From assembly GCA_947090765.1 (NCBI GenBank), contig OX352322.1, forward strand, positions 1,383,501 through 1,447,500: DNA of 64,000 nt, in the 5' to 3' direction. Positions 26,859 through 36,421 of the stretch are shown in pieces. The notes below the pieces were generated by a model. That model made no database searches. It saw only the letters and a list, made by a program, of their open reading frames with translations, and was not told where the DNA came from. Position 1 is the first letter of the stretch. Every line of letters begins with the position of its first letter. This DNA comes from Pseudomonas sp. MM223 (GTDB taxonomy: Bacteria; Pseudomonadota; Gammaproteobacteria; Pseudomonadales; Pseudomonadaceae). The position numbers and the translations under genes were made by a program.

Positions 26859-27520
26859 AGGGTGAAACGGCGATGCAACTGCTGGCCGAAGATGACGCGC
26901 ACATCGACGACTGCTGGAACCGCATTGGCGTGCACGGCGACAAGCAGTGCCCGCTGCTGGAGCGGCATGTCCACTGCCGCAACTGCGACGTGTATGCGGC
27001 TGCGGCCACCCGGTTGCTTGACCGCTACGCGCTGATGCAGGACCACCAGGCTGCGCCGGCCCAGCCGGTCGAGGAAAACACCGGCCGCTCCATGCTGCTG
27101 TTTCGCCTGGGCGAAGAGTGGCTGGCGCTGGCCACCGCCAGCCTGGCCGAGATTGCCCCGTTGCAGGCTGTGCATTCGCTGCCGCACCAGCGTTCGCGGC
27201 TGCTGCAAGGGGTTGCCAATGTACGCGGTGCGTTGGTGCCGTGCCTGTCGCTGGCTGACTTGCTGGGTGTGCAGGCCGGTACCGCCGAACAACGTAGCGG
27301 TCGGGCGATGCCGCGCATGCTGATTCTGGCCGCCGAAGGTGGGCCGGTAGTGATGGCCGTCGAGGAAATCGACGGTATTCACCGGCTCGACCCACTGTTG
27401 CTGGGCAGCGGCCAGGACGCCACACGCTTCACCGCCGCCGTCCTGCAGTGGCGCGGCCGCAGCGTGCGAGTGCTGGACGATCAACACTTACTGTCTGCTG
27501 TGCAGCGGAGCCTGTCATGA
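26855..27520 (+). CDS. wspD: CheW-like adaptor WspD
   Basis: This 221-residue second Wsp adaptor has an N-terminal extension with a conserved cysteine/histidine cluster (CPLLERHVHCRNCDVYAAAA, about residues 30-49) before the CheW domain (about 75-215). That domain contains LLFRLGEEWLALATASLAEI and GVANVRGALVPCLSLADLL. The N-terminal cluster is typical of WspD and absent from WspB. The start overlaps the restored wspC end by ATGA, and its own stop overlaps wspE by ATGA. Confidence 0.93.
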   Translation: MKGETAMQLLAEDDAHIDDCWNRIGVHGDKQCPLLERHVHCRNCDVYAAAATRLLDRYALMQDHQAAPAQPVEENTGRSMLLFRLGEEWLALATASLAEIAPLQAVHSLPHQRSRLLQGVANVRGALVPCLSLADLLGVQAGTAEQRSGRAMPRMLILAAEGGPVVMAVEEIDGIHRLDPLLLGSGQDATRFTAAVLQWRGRSVRVLDDQHLLSAVQRSLS

Positions 27521-29814
27521 CCCCAGAGCAAATGCGCGACGCATCGTTGCTCGAACTGTTCAGCCTGGAGGCCGAGGCGCAGACCCAGGTCCTCAGCGCC
27601 GGCCTGATGGCGCTGGAGCGCAACCCAACCCAGGCTGACCAGCTCGAAGCCTGCATGCGGGCTGCCCACTCGCTGAAGGGTGCGGCACGCATCGTTGGGG
27701 TGGATGCCGGCGTCAGCGTCGCCCACGTCATGGAAGACTGCCTGGTCGCGGCACAGGAGGGCCGCTTGCGCCTCGGTGCTGAGCACATCGACGCACTGTT
27801 GCAAGGCACCGACCTGCTGATGCGTATCGCCACACCCGGAGATGTCGAGGCCCAGGCGACCCTGCCCGTATTCCTCGCGCAAATGGCCAGCCTGCTTGAC
27901 CCAGGGGCAGTGGCCATGCCTGCCGTGCCGCCGCCAGTGCCAGTGTTGCCAGACCTGCCGTTGGCAACCTTGCCAGCCGAGCCGTTGGCGTTGCCACTGG
28001 AAGCCCTGGAGCCCGACCCCGAGCCTACCCCGCGCCGCAAGGCCGGCAAACGTGGCGGCGAAGGCGCCGAGCGGGTACTGCGGGTCACCGCCGACCGCCT
28101 CAACAGCCTGCTCGACCTGTCCAGCAAGTCGCTGGTGGAAACCCAGCGGCTCAAGCCCTACCTGGCCACCCTGCAGCGCCTGAAACGCATGCACGGCCAA
28201 GGTATGCAGGCGTTGGACGGCCTGCGCATGCAGTTGGAGGGCAGTGGCCAAGGCAGCGAAGTGCTCGAAGCCTTGACGCAAACCCAGCGCCTGTTGGCAG
28301 AAACCCAGCAGATCCTGCAGCAGCAGGCCGCCGATCTGGACGAATTCGGCTGGCAGGCCAGCCAGCGTGCTCAGTTGCTGTACGACACTGCCCTGGCCTG
28401 CCGGATGCGCCCGTTCGCCGATGTGTTGACCGGCCAGAGCCGTATGGTCCGTGACCTTGGCCGCTCGTTGGGCAAACCGGTACAGCTGGCAGTGGACGGC
28501 GAAAAGACCCAGGTCGACCGCGATGTGCTGGAAAAGCTCGAAGCACCACTGACACACCTATTACGCAACGCGGTCGACCACGGCATCGAGCTGCCGGAGC
28601 GTCGCCTGCTGGCGGGCAAGCCAGAGGAAGGGGTGATCCGCCTGCGTGCTTCGCACCAGGCCGGCATGCTCAGCCTGGAACTGATCGACGATGGTGCCGG
28701 CATCGACCTGGAGCGTTTGCGCAGCAGTATTGTCGAGCGCGCCCTGTCGCCCGCCGACACGGTGGCGCGGATGAGTGAAGCAGAGCTTCTGACGTTTCTG
28801 TTCCTGCCCGGGTTCAGCCTGCGCGACAAGGTCACCGAGGTGTCGGGGCGCGGTGTCGGTCTGGATGCTGTGCAACACATGATTCGCGAGCTGCGCGGCT
28901 CCATCGAGCTGACCCAGGTGGCGGGGCAGGGCTGTCGCTTCCACCTGCAGGTGCCACTGACCCTATCGGTGGTGCGCAGCCTGGTGGTGGAGGTGGGCGG
29001 TGAGGCTTACGCCTTCCCGCTGGCCCATATCGAACGCACGCTGGAAGTGACTGCCGAACAGATCGTGCAGATTGAGGGACGCCAGCACTTCTGGCACGAA
29101 GGCCGGCATATTGGCCTGGTGGCGGCCAGCCAGTTGCTCAATCGCCCGGCCGGGCAAAGCGACGAAGCCAACCTGCGGGTGGTTGTGATCCGTGAGCGCG
29201 AGCAACTGTACGGCGTGGCCGTGGAGCGGCTGGTAGGTGAGCGGGTACTGGTGGTGATGCCGCTCGATACCCGGCTGGGCAAGGTGCAGGACATTTCCTC
29301 CGGTGCGTTGCTCGATGATGGTTCGGTGGTGCTGATCGTCGATGTCGAAGACCTGCTGCGTTCGGTGGAGAAACTGCTCAGCACCGGCAGCCTTGAACGT
29401 GTCGAACGCGGCAGCAGCGGCGCCCGTGGCGTGGTGCGCAAGCGCATCCTGGTGGTCGACGATTCGCTGACCGTGCGCGAGCTGCAACGCAAGCTGCTGG
29501 GCAACCGCGGCTACGACGTGGCGGTTGCGGTAGATGGCATGGACGGCTGGAACGCCCTGCGCAGCGAGGACTTCGACCTGCTGATCACCGACATCGACAT
29601 GCCGCGCATGGACGGCATCGAGCTGGTTACCCTGGTGCGCCGCGACCAGCGCCTGCAGTCGCTGCCGGTGATGGTGGTGTCCTATAAAGACCGTGAGGAA
29701 GACCGACGGCGTGGCCTGGATGCCGGTGCCGACTACTATTTGGCAAAGGCCAGCTTCCACGACGATGCGTTACTGGATGCTGTGGTGGAGCTGATCGGAG
29801 GTGCTCAGGGATGA
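27517..29814 (+). CDS. wspE: Hybrid CheA-type histidine kinase/response regulator WspE
   Basis: This 765-residue cytoplasmic kinase has an N-terminal HPt domain with the phospho-accepting H51 in AAHSLKGAARIVG. A Pro/Leu-rich linker, dimerisation region and HATPase domain follow (N-box HLLRNAVDHGIE; GRGVGLDAVQ), then a CheW-like domain and a C-terminal receiver from about residue 642 with its Asp near 692 (LLITDIDMPRMDG). It phosphorylates WspR (output) and WspF (adaptation). The ATG at 27517 overlaps the wspD stop and is preferred over the longer upstream frame. Confidence 0.95.
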   Translation: MTPEQMRDASLLELFSLEAEAQTQVLSAGLMALERNPTQADQLEACMRAAHSLKGAARIVGVDAGVSVAHVMEDCLVAAQEGRLRLGAEHIDALLQGTDLLMRIATPGDVEAQATLPVFLAQMASLLDPGAVAMPAVPPPVPVLPDLPLATLPAEPLALPLEALEPDPEPTPRRKAGKRGGEGAERVLRVTADRLNSLLDLSSKSLVETQRLKPYLATLQRLKRMHGQGMQALDGLRMQLEGSGQGSEVLEALTQTQRLLAETQQILQQQAADLDEFGWQASQRAQLLYDTALACRMRPFADVLTGQSRMVRDLGRSLGKPVQLAVDGEKTQVDRDVLEKLEAPLTHLLRNAVDHGIELPERRLLAGKPEEGVIRLRASHQAGMLSLELIDDGAGIDLERLRSSIVERALSPADTVARMSEAELLTFLFLPGFSLRDKVTEVSGRGVGLDAVQHMIRELRGSIELTQVAGQGCRFHLQVPLTLSVVRSLVVEVGGEAYAFPLAHIERTLEVTAEQIVQIEGRQHFWHEGRHIGLVAASQLLNRPAGQSDEANLRVVVIREREQLYGVAVERLVGERVLVVMPLDTRLGKVQDISSGALLDDGSVVLIVDVEDLLRSVEKLLSTGSLERVERGSSGARGVVRKRILVVDDSLTVRELQRKLLGNRGYDVAVAVDGMDGWNALRSEDFDLLITDIDMPRMDGIELVTLVRRDQRLQSLPVMVVSYKDREEDRRRGLDAGADYYLAKASFHDDALLDAVVELIGGAQG

Positions 29815-30824
29815 AGATCGCCATCGTCAATGACATGCCCATGGCCGTCGAGGCGCTGCGCCGGGCGGTTGCCTTCGAGCCTTCGCACCAGGTGGTGTGG
29901 GTGGCCAGCAATGGTGCCGAGGCGGTGCAGCGTTGCGCCGAACAACTGCCGGACCTGATCCTGATGGACCTGATCATGCCGGTCATGGACGGCGTGGAGG
30001 CCACCCGGCGGATCATGGCCGAAACCCCGTGCGCCATCGTCATCGTCACGGTCGACCGCAAGCAGAACGTGCATCGGGTGTTCGAGGCCATGGGCCACGG
30101 TGCCCTCGACGTGGTCGACACCCCGGCGCTGGGCGCTGGTGATGCCCGCGAAGCGGCGGCACCACTGCTGCGCAAGATCCTCAATATCGGCTGGTTGGTC
30201 GGCCAGCAACGCACCCCAGCCGCAAGGCCGGTAGCCGCGCCGTTGCGCGAGGCTTCCCAGCGTCGCGGGTTGGTGGCGATTGGCTCGTCGGCAGGCGGCC
30301 CTGCCGCCCTCGAAGTGCTGCTCAAGGGGTTGCCGGCAGCGTTTCCGGCGGCCATCGTGCTGGTCCAGCATGTGGACCAGGTGTTTGCCGCGGGGATGGC
30401 CGAATGGCTCAGCAGCGCAGCCGGCCTGCCGGTGCGCCTGGCCCGTGAAGGCGAGCCGCCACAGCCGGGCCAGGTGTTGCTGGCCGGCACCAACCACCAC
30501 ATTCGCCTGCTACAGAACGGCCAACTGGCCTACACTGCCGAACCTGTCAACGAAATCTACCGGCCCTCGATCGATGTGTTCTTCGAAAGTGTGGCACGTT
30601 ACTGGAATGGCGATGCGGTGGGCGTGCTGCTCACCGGCATGGGGCGCGACGGCGCCCAGGGCCTGAAGCTGATGCGTCAGCAGGGTTTTTTGACCATTGC
30701 CCAGGACCAGGCCAGCAGCGCAGTGTACGGCATGCCCAAGGCCGCCGCGGCAATCGATGCCGCGGTGGAAATTCGCCCGCTGGAACGCATAGCCGGGCGC
30801 TTGACGGACTTTTTCGCTAAATGA
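29811..30824 (+). CDS. wspF: CheB-type methylesterase WspF
   Basis: This 337-residue protein removes methyl groups from WspA and so damps the Wsp signal. The N-terminal receiver has its Asp at 53 (LILMDLIMPVMDG). The C-terminal methylesterase carries the catalytic S160 (AIGSSAGGPAAL), H187 (LVQHVDQVF) and the Asp in LLTGMGRDGAQG. Loss of wspF in pseudomonads is known to lock WspR on and give wrinkly colonies; here the frame is intact. It overlaps wspE by 4 bases. Confidence 0.95.
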   Translation: MKIAIVNDMPMAVEALRRAVAFEPSHQVVWVASNGAEAVQRCAEQLPDLILMDLIMPVMDGVEATRRIMAETPCAIVIVTVDRKQNVHRVFEAMGHGALDVVDTPALGAGDAREAAAPLLRKILNIGWLVGQQRTPAARPVAAPLREASQRRGLVAIGSSAGGPAALEVLLKGLPAAFPAAIVLVQHVDQVFAAGMAEWLSSAAGLPVRLAREGEPPQPGQVLLAGTNHHIRLLQNGQLAYTAEPVNEIYRPSIDVFFESVARYWNGDAVGVLLTGMGRDGAQGLKLMRQQGFLTIAQDQASSAVYGMPKAAAAIDAAVEIRPLERIAGRLTDFFAK

Positions 30825-30875
30825 CGAAATGTATTGAATCACGCCGCCAGGCCGGTAGTGATCGGGTGAACAGGT

Positions 30876-31880
30876 ATGAATGAATTACCGATCGAAGGTT
30901 TTGCCACCACCAACGAGAACTCGGCGATGGTGCTGCTGGTCGACGACCAAGCCATGATCGGCGAGGCGGTGCGGCGTGGTCTTGCCAATGAAGACAACAT
31001 CGACTTCCACTTCTGTGCCGACCCGCACCAGGCAGTGGCCCAGGCCATGCGCATCAAGCCCACGGTCATCCTTCAGGACCTGATCATGCCTGGCCTGGAC
31101 GGATTGACCCTGGTGCGCGAATACCGCAACAACCCAGCCACCCAGGACATCCCGATCATTGTCCTGTCGACCAAGGAAGACCCGCTGGTCAAGAGCGCCG
31201 CATTTGCCGCCGGGGCCAACGACTACCTGGTCAAGCTGCCGGACACCATCGAGCTGGTGGCGCGCATTCGTTACCATTCGCGCTCCTACCTTACCCTGCT
31301 GCAACGCGACGAGGCCTACCGCGCCTTGCGCGTCAGCCAGCAGCAGTTGCTCGATTCCAACCTGATGCTGCAGCGGCTGATGAACTCCGATGGCCTGACC
31401 GGGCTGTCCAACCGCCGCCATTTCGACGAATACCTGGAACTGGAATGGCGCCGGGCCATGCGTGAACAACAGCAGCTGTCGTTGCTGATGATCGATGTGG
31501 ATTATTTCAAAGCCTACAACGACAGCTTCGGCCACCTGGCCGGCGATGAAGCCTTGCGCCAGGTGGCCGAGGCAATCCGTGGCTCGTGCTCGCGGCCGAC
31601 CGACCTGCCGGCCCGCTATGGCGGCGAGGAGTTTGCCTTGGTGCTGCCCAATACCTCGCCTGGCGGGGCACGCCTGGTGGCCGAAAAGCTGCGTCAGACC
31701 GTGCTGGGCCTTGGCATCCCGCATACCGCCCCGGTGGCCGATGCGCGCCTGACCGTAAGTATTGGCCTTGCCACCCAGACCCCGGCCGTCGGCAGCCACT
31801 GCCGGCAGTTGATCTCGGCGGCGGACAAAGGCTTGTACCAGGCCAAGAACAGCGGGCGTAATCAGGTGGGTATAGCCTGA
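30876..31880 (+). CDS. wspR: Diguanylate cyclase response regulator WspR
   Basis: This 334-residue output protein makes cyclic di-GMP when phosphorylated, promoting biofilm formation. The receiver (about 17-135) has D68 in [13 protein letters not shown] helical linker leads to the GGDEF domain with active site GGEEF at 249-253. The inhibitory-site motif RPTD lies at 240-243, five residues before the active site, as expected for product feedback. It follows wspF after 51 bases, unlike the overlapping genes before it. A REP pair ends the operon. Confidence 0.96.
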   Translation: MNELPIEGFATTNENSAMVLLVDDQAMIGEAVRRGLANEDNIDFHFCADPHQAVAQAMRIKPTVILQDLIMPGLDGLTLVREYRNNPATQDIPIIVLSTKEDPLVKSAAFAAGANDYLVKLPDTIELVARIRYHSRSYLTLLQRDEAYRALRVSQQQLLDSNLMLQRLMNSDGLTGLSNRRHFDEYLELEWRRAMREQQQLSLLMIDVDYFKAYNDSFGHLAGDEALRQVAEAIRGSCSRPTDLPARYGGEEFALVLPNTSPGGARLVAEKLRQTVLGLGIPHTAPVADARLTVSIGLATQTPAVGSHCRQLISAADKGLYQAKNSGRNQVGIA

Positions 31881-31882
31881 AA

Positions 31883-31979
31883 GGGCCTCATCGCCGGCAA
31901 GCCAGCGCCCACAGGTACAGCGCATGCCTTGAGGATGGTGCGGCCCCTGTGGGCGCTGGCTTGCCGGCGATAGGGCCGG
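31883..31979. repeat. Paired inverted REP element (GCCGGCAAGCCAGCGCCCAC variant)
   Basis: It begins 3 bases after the wspR stop. The left copy, GGGCCTCATCGCCGGCAAGC, faces GCTTGCCGGCGATAGGGCC on the right. Both arms carry the matching change AGCGCCCAC/GTGGGCGCT relative to the other copies. Confidence 0.92.
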
Positions 31980-32099
31980 GGCAGGTGTACCCGGATCCTT
32001 CTGCCTGCACGATTTCTACCGCCCGGCGGGTCTGCCGCCTGGCTACGGACTCGGTTATACTCGCGGGCTTTTCACCGAATTCGCACGAGTAGCCAGCCC

Positions 32100-33195
32100 A
32101 TGGAAATCCAACCGATCCTGAACACCATCAAGGACCTCACCGAGCGTTCCCAGTCCATTCGGGGGTATCTTTGACTACGATCACAAGCATGACCGCCTGA
32201 TCGAAGTCAACCGCGAGCTGGAAGACCCTAACGTCTGGAACAAGCCCGAGTACGCCCAGGCCCTGGGCCGCGAGCGTGCCATGCTGGCGCAGGTCGTCGA
32301 GACGCTGGACAAACTGTCCAACGGCTTGTCCGACTGCAAGGACCTGCTCGACATGGCTGTCGAGGAAGAGGACGAAAGCGCTGTCGGCGACGTCGAGACC
32401 GAGCTGCAGGGCCTGGAAGAATCCCTGGCCCAGCTTGAGTTCCGTCGCATGTTCAGCGGCGAGATGGACATGAACAACGCCTACCTGGACATCCAGGCCG
32501 GCTCCGGTGGTACCGAGGCGCAGGACTGGGCCAACATCCTGCTGCGCATGTACCTGCGCTGGGCCGACAAGCGTGGTTTCGACGCCACCATCATCGAGCT
32601 GTCCGAAGGTGAAGTCGCCGGTATCAAGGGCGCCACCGTGCACATCAAGGGCGAGTACGCCTTCGGCTGGCTGCGTACCGAAATCGGTGTGCACCGCTTG
32701 GTGCGCAAGAGCCCGTTCGACTCCGGTGCCCGCCGCCACACCTCGTTCTCGGCGGTATTCGTGTCGCCCGAAATCGACGACAAGGTCGAGATCGAGATCA
32801 ACCCGTCCGACCTGCGCATCGACACCTACCGTTCCTCCGGTGCCGGTGGTCAGCACGTGAACACCACCGACTCGGCCGTACGTATCACCCACGTACCGAC
32901 CAACACCGTGGTGGCCTGCCAGAACGAACGTTCCCAGCACGCCAACAAAGACACCGCCATGAAAATGCTGCGGGCCAAGTTGTACGAGCTGGAAATGCAG
33001 AAGCGTAACGCCGCTTCGCAGGCGTTGGAAGACAGCAAGTCGGACATCGGCTGGGGCCACCAGATCCGTTCCTACGTACTGGATGACTCGCGCATCAAAG
33101 ACCTGCGCACAGGCGTAGAGCGCAGCGACTGCCAGAAGGTGCTTGACGGCGACCTCGACCAGTACCTGGAAGCAAGCCTCAAGCAAGGGCTGTAA
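32100..33195 (+). CDS. prfB: Peptide chain release factor 2, with +1 programmed frameshift
   Basis: RF2 releases peptides at UGA and UAA. Translation starts at the ATG at 32100 and reads [20 protein letters not shown], then RGYL, to an in-frame UGA at 32172-32174. Shifting +1 there joins the 3' frame at DYDHKHDRL and gives 364 residues. Codon-recognition motif SPF ([10 protein letters not shown]) and catalytic GGQ ([15 protein letters not shown]) are intact. lysS follows after 93 bases, the conserved pair. This is normal autoregulation, not a defect. Confidence 0.97.
32161..32175 (+). promoter_or_regulatory. prfB programmed +1 frameshift site
   Basis: GGGGGTATCTTTGAC contains the internal Shine-Dalgarno-like G-run, then CTT followed by the UGA stop and C. 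The ribosome slips from CUU to UUU when RF2 is scarce, so RF2 controls its own synthesis. Confidence 0.95.
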
Positions 33196-33288
33196 GCCGC
33201 ACTCCACTGCCGCGATACCTGGCTACCCGCCGGTATCGCGTGCCCTGCCCGAATAGGGCAACGAATACCTGATGGAAAGAATGACGAC

Positions 33289-34791
33289 ATGAGCGACCTC
33301 AAGACCGAATCGCAAGACCTGCAACAGGAAGAAAATGCCCTGATCGCCCTGCGCAAGGAAAAACTTGCCGCCGAGCGCGCCAAAGGCAACGCCTTCCCCA
33401 ACGACTTCCGTCGCGACAGCTACTGCAACGACCTGCAGAAGCAGTATGCGGACAAGACCAAGGAAGAGCTGGAAGCAGCCGCGATTCCGGTCAAGGTTGC
33501 CGGCCGTATCATGCTCAACCGTGGCTCGTTCATGGTTATCCAGGACATGACCGGGCGCATCCAGGTCTATGTCAACCGCAAGACCCTGCCGGAAGAAACC
33601 CTGGCCGCCGTCAAAACCTGGGACCTGGGCGACATCATCAGCGCCGAAGGCACCCTGGCCCGTTCCGGCAAGGGCGACCTGTACGTCGAAATGACCAACG
33701 TGCGCCTGCTGACCAAGTCGCTGCGCCCGCTGCCCGACAAGCACCACGGCCTGACCGACACCGAGCAGCGCTACCGCCAGCGTTACGTCGACCTGATGGT
33801 CAACGAAGAAACCCGCCACACGTTCCGTGTGCGTTCGCAGGTGATCTCGCACATTCGCAAGTTCCTCATCGAACGTGACTTCCTCGAAGTCGAGACGCCG
33901 ATGCTGCAGACCATCCCGGGCGGCGCGGCGGCCAAGCCGTTCGAAACCCACCACAACGCCCTGGACATGGCCATGTTCCTGCGTATCGCGCCGGAGCTGT
34001 ACCTCAAGCGCCTGGTGGTGGGTGGCTTTGAAAAGGTGTTCGAGATCAACCGCAACTTCCGTAACGAAGGTGTTTCGACGCGTCACAACCCAGAATTCAC
34101 CATGCTTGAGTTCTACCAGGCCTACGCCGACTACCGCGACAACATGGACCTCACCGAGGAACTGTTCCGCGAGCTGGCGCAACTGGTACTGGGCAGCACC
34201 GACGTGCCGTACGGCGACAAGGTGTTCCACTTCGGTGAGCCGTTCGTGCGCCTGTCGGTGTTCGACTCGATCCTCAAGTACAACCCGGAATTGACCGCTG
34301 CCGACCTGCAGGACGTCGACCGCGCCCGCGACATCGCCAAGAAGGCCGGTGCCAAGGTGCTGGGCCACGAAGGCCTGGGCAAGCTGCAGGTGATGATTTT
34401 CGAAGAGCTGGTCGAGCACAAGCTGGAGCAGCCGCACTTCATCACCGAGTACCCGTTCGAAGTGTCGCCGCTGGCCCGTCGCAACGACGACAACCCGGCT
34501 GTAACCGACCGCTTCGAGCTGTTTATCGGTGGCCGCGAAATCGCCAACGCCTACTCCGAGCTCAACGATGCCGAAGACCAGGCCGAGCGCTTCCTGGCCC
34601 AGGTGGCCGAGAAGGACGCCGGTGACGACGAAGCCATGCACTACGACGCCGACTTCGTGCGTGCGCTGGAGTACGGCATGCCGCCGACCGCCGGTGAGGG
34701 CATTGGCATCGACCGCCTGGTGATGTTGCTGACCAACTCGCCGTCGATCCGCGACGTGATCCTGTTCCCGCACATGCGTCCACAGGCCTGA
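33289..34791 (+). CDS. lysS: Lysyl-tRNA synthetase, class II
   Basis: This 500-residue enzyme charges tRNA-Lys. The N-terminal OB-fold anticodon-binding domain (about 65-180) contains [20 protein letters not shown]. The class II catalytic domain shows motif 2 ([19 protein letters not shown]) and motif 3 ([20 protein letters not shown]). Length is standard. It follows prfB and ends just before an intrinsic terminator. Confidence 0.98.
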
Positions 34792-34803
34792 GTGAAATGA
34801 ACA

Positions 34804-34829
34804 AGCCGCCTTTCGAGGCGGCTTTTTCT
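34804..34829 (+). terminator. Intrinsic terminator after lysS
   Basis: AAGCCGCC-TTTCGA-GGCGGCTT is followed by a T-run (TTTTTCTT), a perfect 8-bp stem starting 12 bases after the lysS stop. Confidence 0.93.
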
Positions 34830-34850
34830 TGCCTGAAGCTTTATGTTGTC

Positions 34851-34958
34851 TGTACTGGCCCTATCGCCGGCAAGCCAGCTCCCACAGGTACTGCACAGGT
34901 CCTGAATAGTGTGGAGTTCCTGTGGGAGCTCGGCTTGCCGGCGATGGGGCCGGTACAG
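34851..34958. repeat. Paired inverted REP element (GCCGGCAAGCCAGCTCCCAC family)
   Basis: CTGTACTGGCCCTATCGCCGGCAAGC and its complement face each other. The right copy has a one-base insertion (GAGCTCGGCTTGCC) relative to the usual GAGCTGGCTTGCC. It lies between the lysS terminator and the TetR gene. Confidence 0.92.
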
Positions 34959-34991
34959 GCTGCAGCTGACTTGACCCATGAGGTATCCCCC

Positions 34992-35708
34992 GTGACACCC
35001 GCCATGCCTGACCAAGGCGCCGCCGGCATCGCTACCGCCGTCGCCGAAAGCGTGCAATACCAAGGCCGCAAGACTGCCCGCCAAGGCAGCGAACAGCGCC
35101 GCCAACTGATCCTCGACGCCGCCATGCGCATCGTTGTGCGCGATGGCGTGCGCGGTGTACGCCACCGTGCGGTGGCCGCCGAGGCCGCTGTGCCACTCTC
35201 GGCCACCACCTACTACTTCAAAGATATCGAGGACCTGCTCACCGACACTTTCGCCCAGTATGTCGAGCGCAGCGCCGCCTACATGGCCAAACTGTGGGCC
35301 AACACCGAAGTGGTTTTGCGCCAGTTGCTGGCCCAGGGCGACGGCAGCCCGCAGGCACGAGCGCGGCTGGCTGACGACGTGGCACGCATGACCGCCGACT
35401 ATGTGCAGCGGCAACTGTTGAACCGCCGCGACTTCCTGATGGCCGAACAGGCCTTCCGCCAAGAAGCGCTGTTGTGCCCGCGCCTGGCCGAACTGGTGTG
35501 CGCCCACGAGCAGATCCTGCTGCACGGCACCCGGCAATTGCTGCAGGTAGTGGGGTCGCGGCAACCGGAACAGGACGCCCAGATGTTGACGGCGATTATC
35601 GAGCAGATGGAATATCAGGGCCTGCTCAAGGATGCGAACGTGCAAGCCGATGGGCAGATGCTCGCTATGCTTACCCGATACCTGCAGCTGGTGCTGGCAT
35701 CGGCCTGA
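34992..35708 (+). CDS. TetR-family transcriptional regulator
   Basis: This 238-residue regulator has an N-terminal helix-turn-helix (about 33-80): RRQLILDAAMRIVVRDGVRG, then VRHRAVAAEAAVPLSATTYYF. This is the AcrR/TetR DNA-binding pattern. The C-terminal helical ligand domain is not recognisable to a specific class. The start is taken as GTG at 34992 with GAGG upstream; an ATG four codons later is an alternative. The lipoprotein gene begins 29 bases downstream and may share its transcript. Target genes are unknown. Confidence 0.85.
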   Translation: MTPAMPDQGAAGIATAVAESVQYQGRKTARQGSEQRRQLILDAAMRIVVRDGVRGVRHRAVAAEAAVPLSATTYYFKDIEDLLTDTFAQYVERSAAYMAKLWANTEVVLRQLLAQGDGSPQARARLADDVARMTADYVQRQLLNRRDFLMAEQAFRQEALLCPRLAELVCAHEQILLHGTRQLLQVVGSRQPEQDAQMLTAIIEQMEYQGLLKDANVQADGQMLAMLTRYLQLVLASA

Positions 35709-35737
35709 GCCGAGACCGATTTTTCAAGGAGAACCTG

Positions 35738-36286
35738 ATGAAAGCCTGGCGTGTGGTGTTGTTGACTCTGTCATTCCTGCTGCTGGGCGGTTGTCTGGTG
35801 ACCTTCCACGAGCCCTTGCCCAGCAACCAGGCGGCGCCCAAGGCCCTGCTCGGCAAGTGGAGCAGCAAGGACGCCTGGGGCGAGCCGTTGAAGCTGACCA
35901 TCAGCCGCAGCGGCGGGGATGCCTACAAGGCTGTGGCCACGGCCAAGGGCAAGGCGCCTGAGGAATACGTGTTCACCGTGTCGCGCCACGGCAACCGCTG
36001 GTACCTGTCGGCCGGCGTGCCCAAGCGCCTGGGGGGCAACTTCCTGATTGGCGGTTTCGACATCGTCGATGGCAAGGAACTGGTGGTCTACAACCTTGAT
36101 GTCGAACAGGTGCAGCAGGCGGTCGAGAAGAAAGAACTGACCGGGCGCAGCACCGAGGTGCCGGAAGACAACGGCGACGGTGTGCTGATCGATAGCCCGT
36201 CGGCGCGGGTGCTGGCGTACCTCGATGACCCGGCCAACTCCGACCTGTTTGTCGAAGTGGCGCGGTTCCAGCGGTTCGGCAAATGA
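35738..36286 (+). CDS. Putative outer-membrane lipoprotein
   Basis: This 182-residue protein has a lipoprotein signal peptide (VVLLTLSFLLLGGC), with the lipidated cysteine at position 19 in the LGGC lipobox. The mature part is soluble, beta-rich in appearance (LLGKWSSKDAWGEPLKLTIS) and has no domain I recognise. The ATG at 35738 has AAGGAG upstream. The residue after the cysteine is Leu, not Asp, suggesting outer-membrane sorting. It lies between a TetR gene and a REP pair. Function unknown. Confidence 0.78.
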   Translation: MKAWRVVLLTLSFLLLGGCLVTFHEPLPSNQAAPKALLGKWSSKDAWGEPLKLTISRSGGDAYKAVATAKGKAPEEYVFTVSRHGNRWYLSAGVPKRLGGNFLIGGFDIVDGKELVVYNLDVEQVQQAVEKKELTGRSTEVPEDNGDGVLIDSPSARVLAYLDDPANSDLFVEVARFQRFGK

Positions 36287-36300
36287 CCGTGTCGGCGCCA

Positions 36301-36390
36301 TCGCCGGCAAGCCAGCTCCCACAGGTATATCACTGCTTTTGAGCCCTGTGGTGTACTTGTGGGAGCTGGCTTGCCGGCGATGAGGCCGGC
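36301..36390. repeat. Paired inverted REP element (GCCGGCAAGCCAGCTCCCAC family)
   Basis: TCGCCGGCAAGCCAGCTCCC and its reverse complement are separated by about 38 bases. It ends about 30 bases before the start of the DUF1704 gene, so the element lies in that gene's upstream region. Confidence 0.92.
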
Positions 36391-36421
36391 ACAGGTTTCT
36401 TGTACTCAAAAGGAGTCCCCG

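Noticed and set aside
32100..32174. prfB apparently broken by an early stop
   Set aside because: The TGA sits in the conserved +1 programmed frameshift site of RF2; the gene is normal.
33223..34773. 516-codon minus-strand frame opposite lysS
   Set aside because: Mirror of an unmistakable lysyl-tRNA synthetase.
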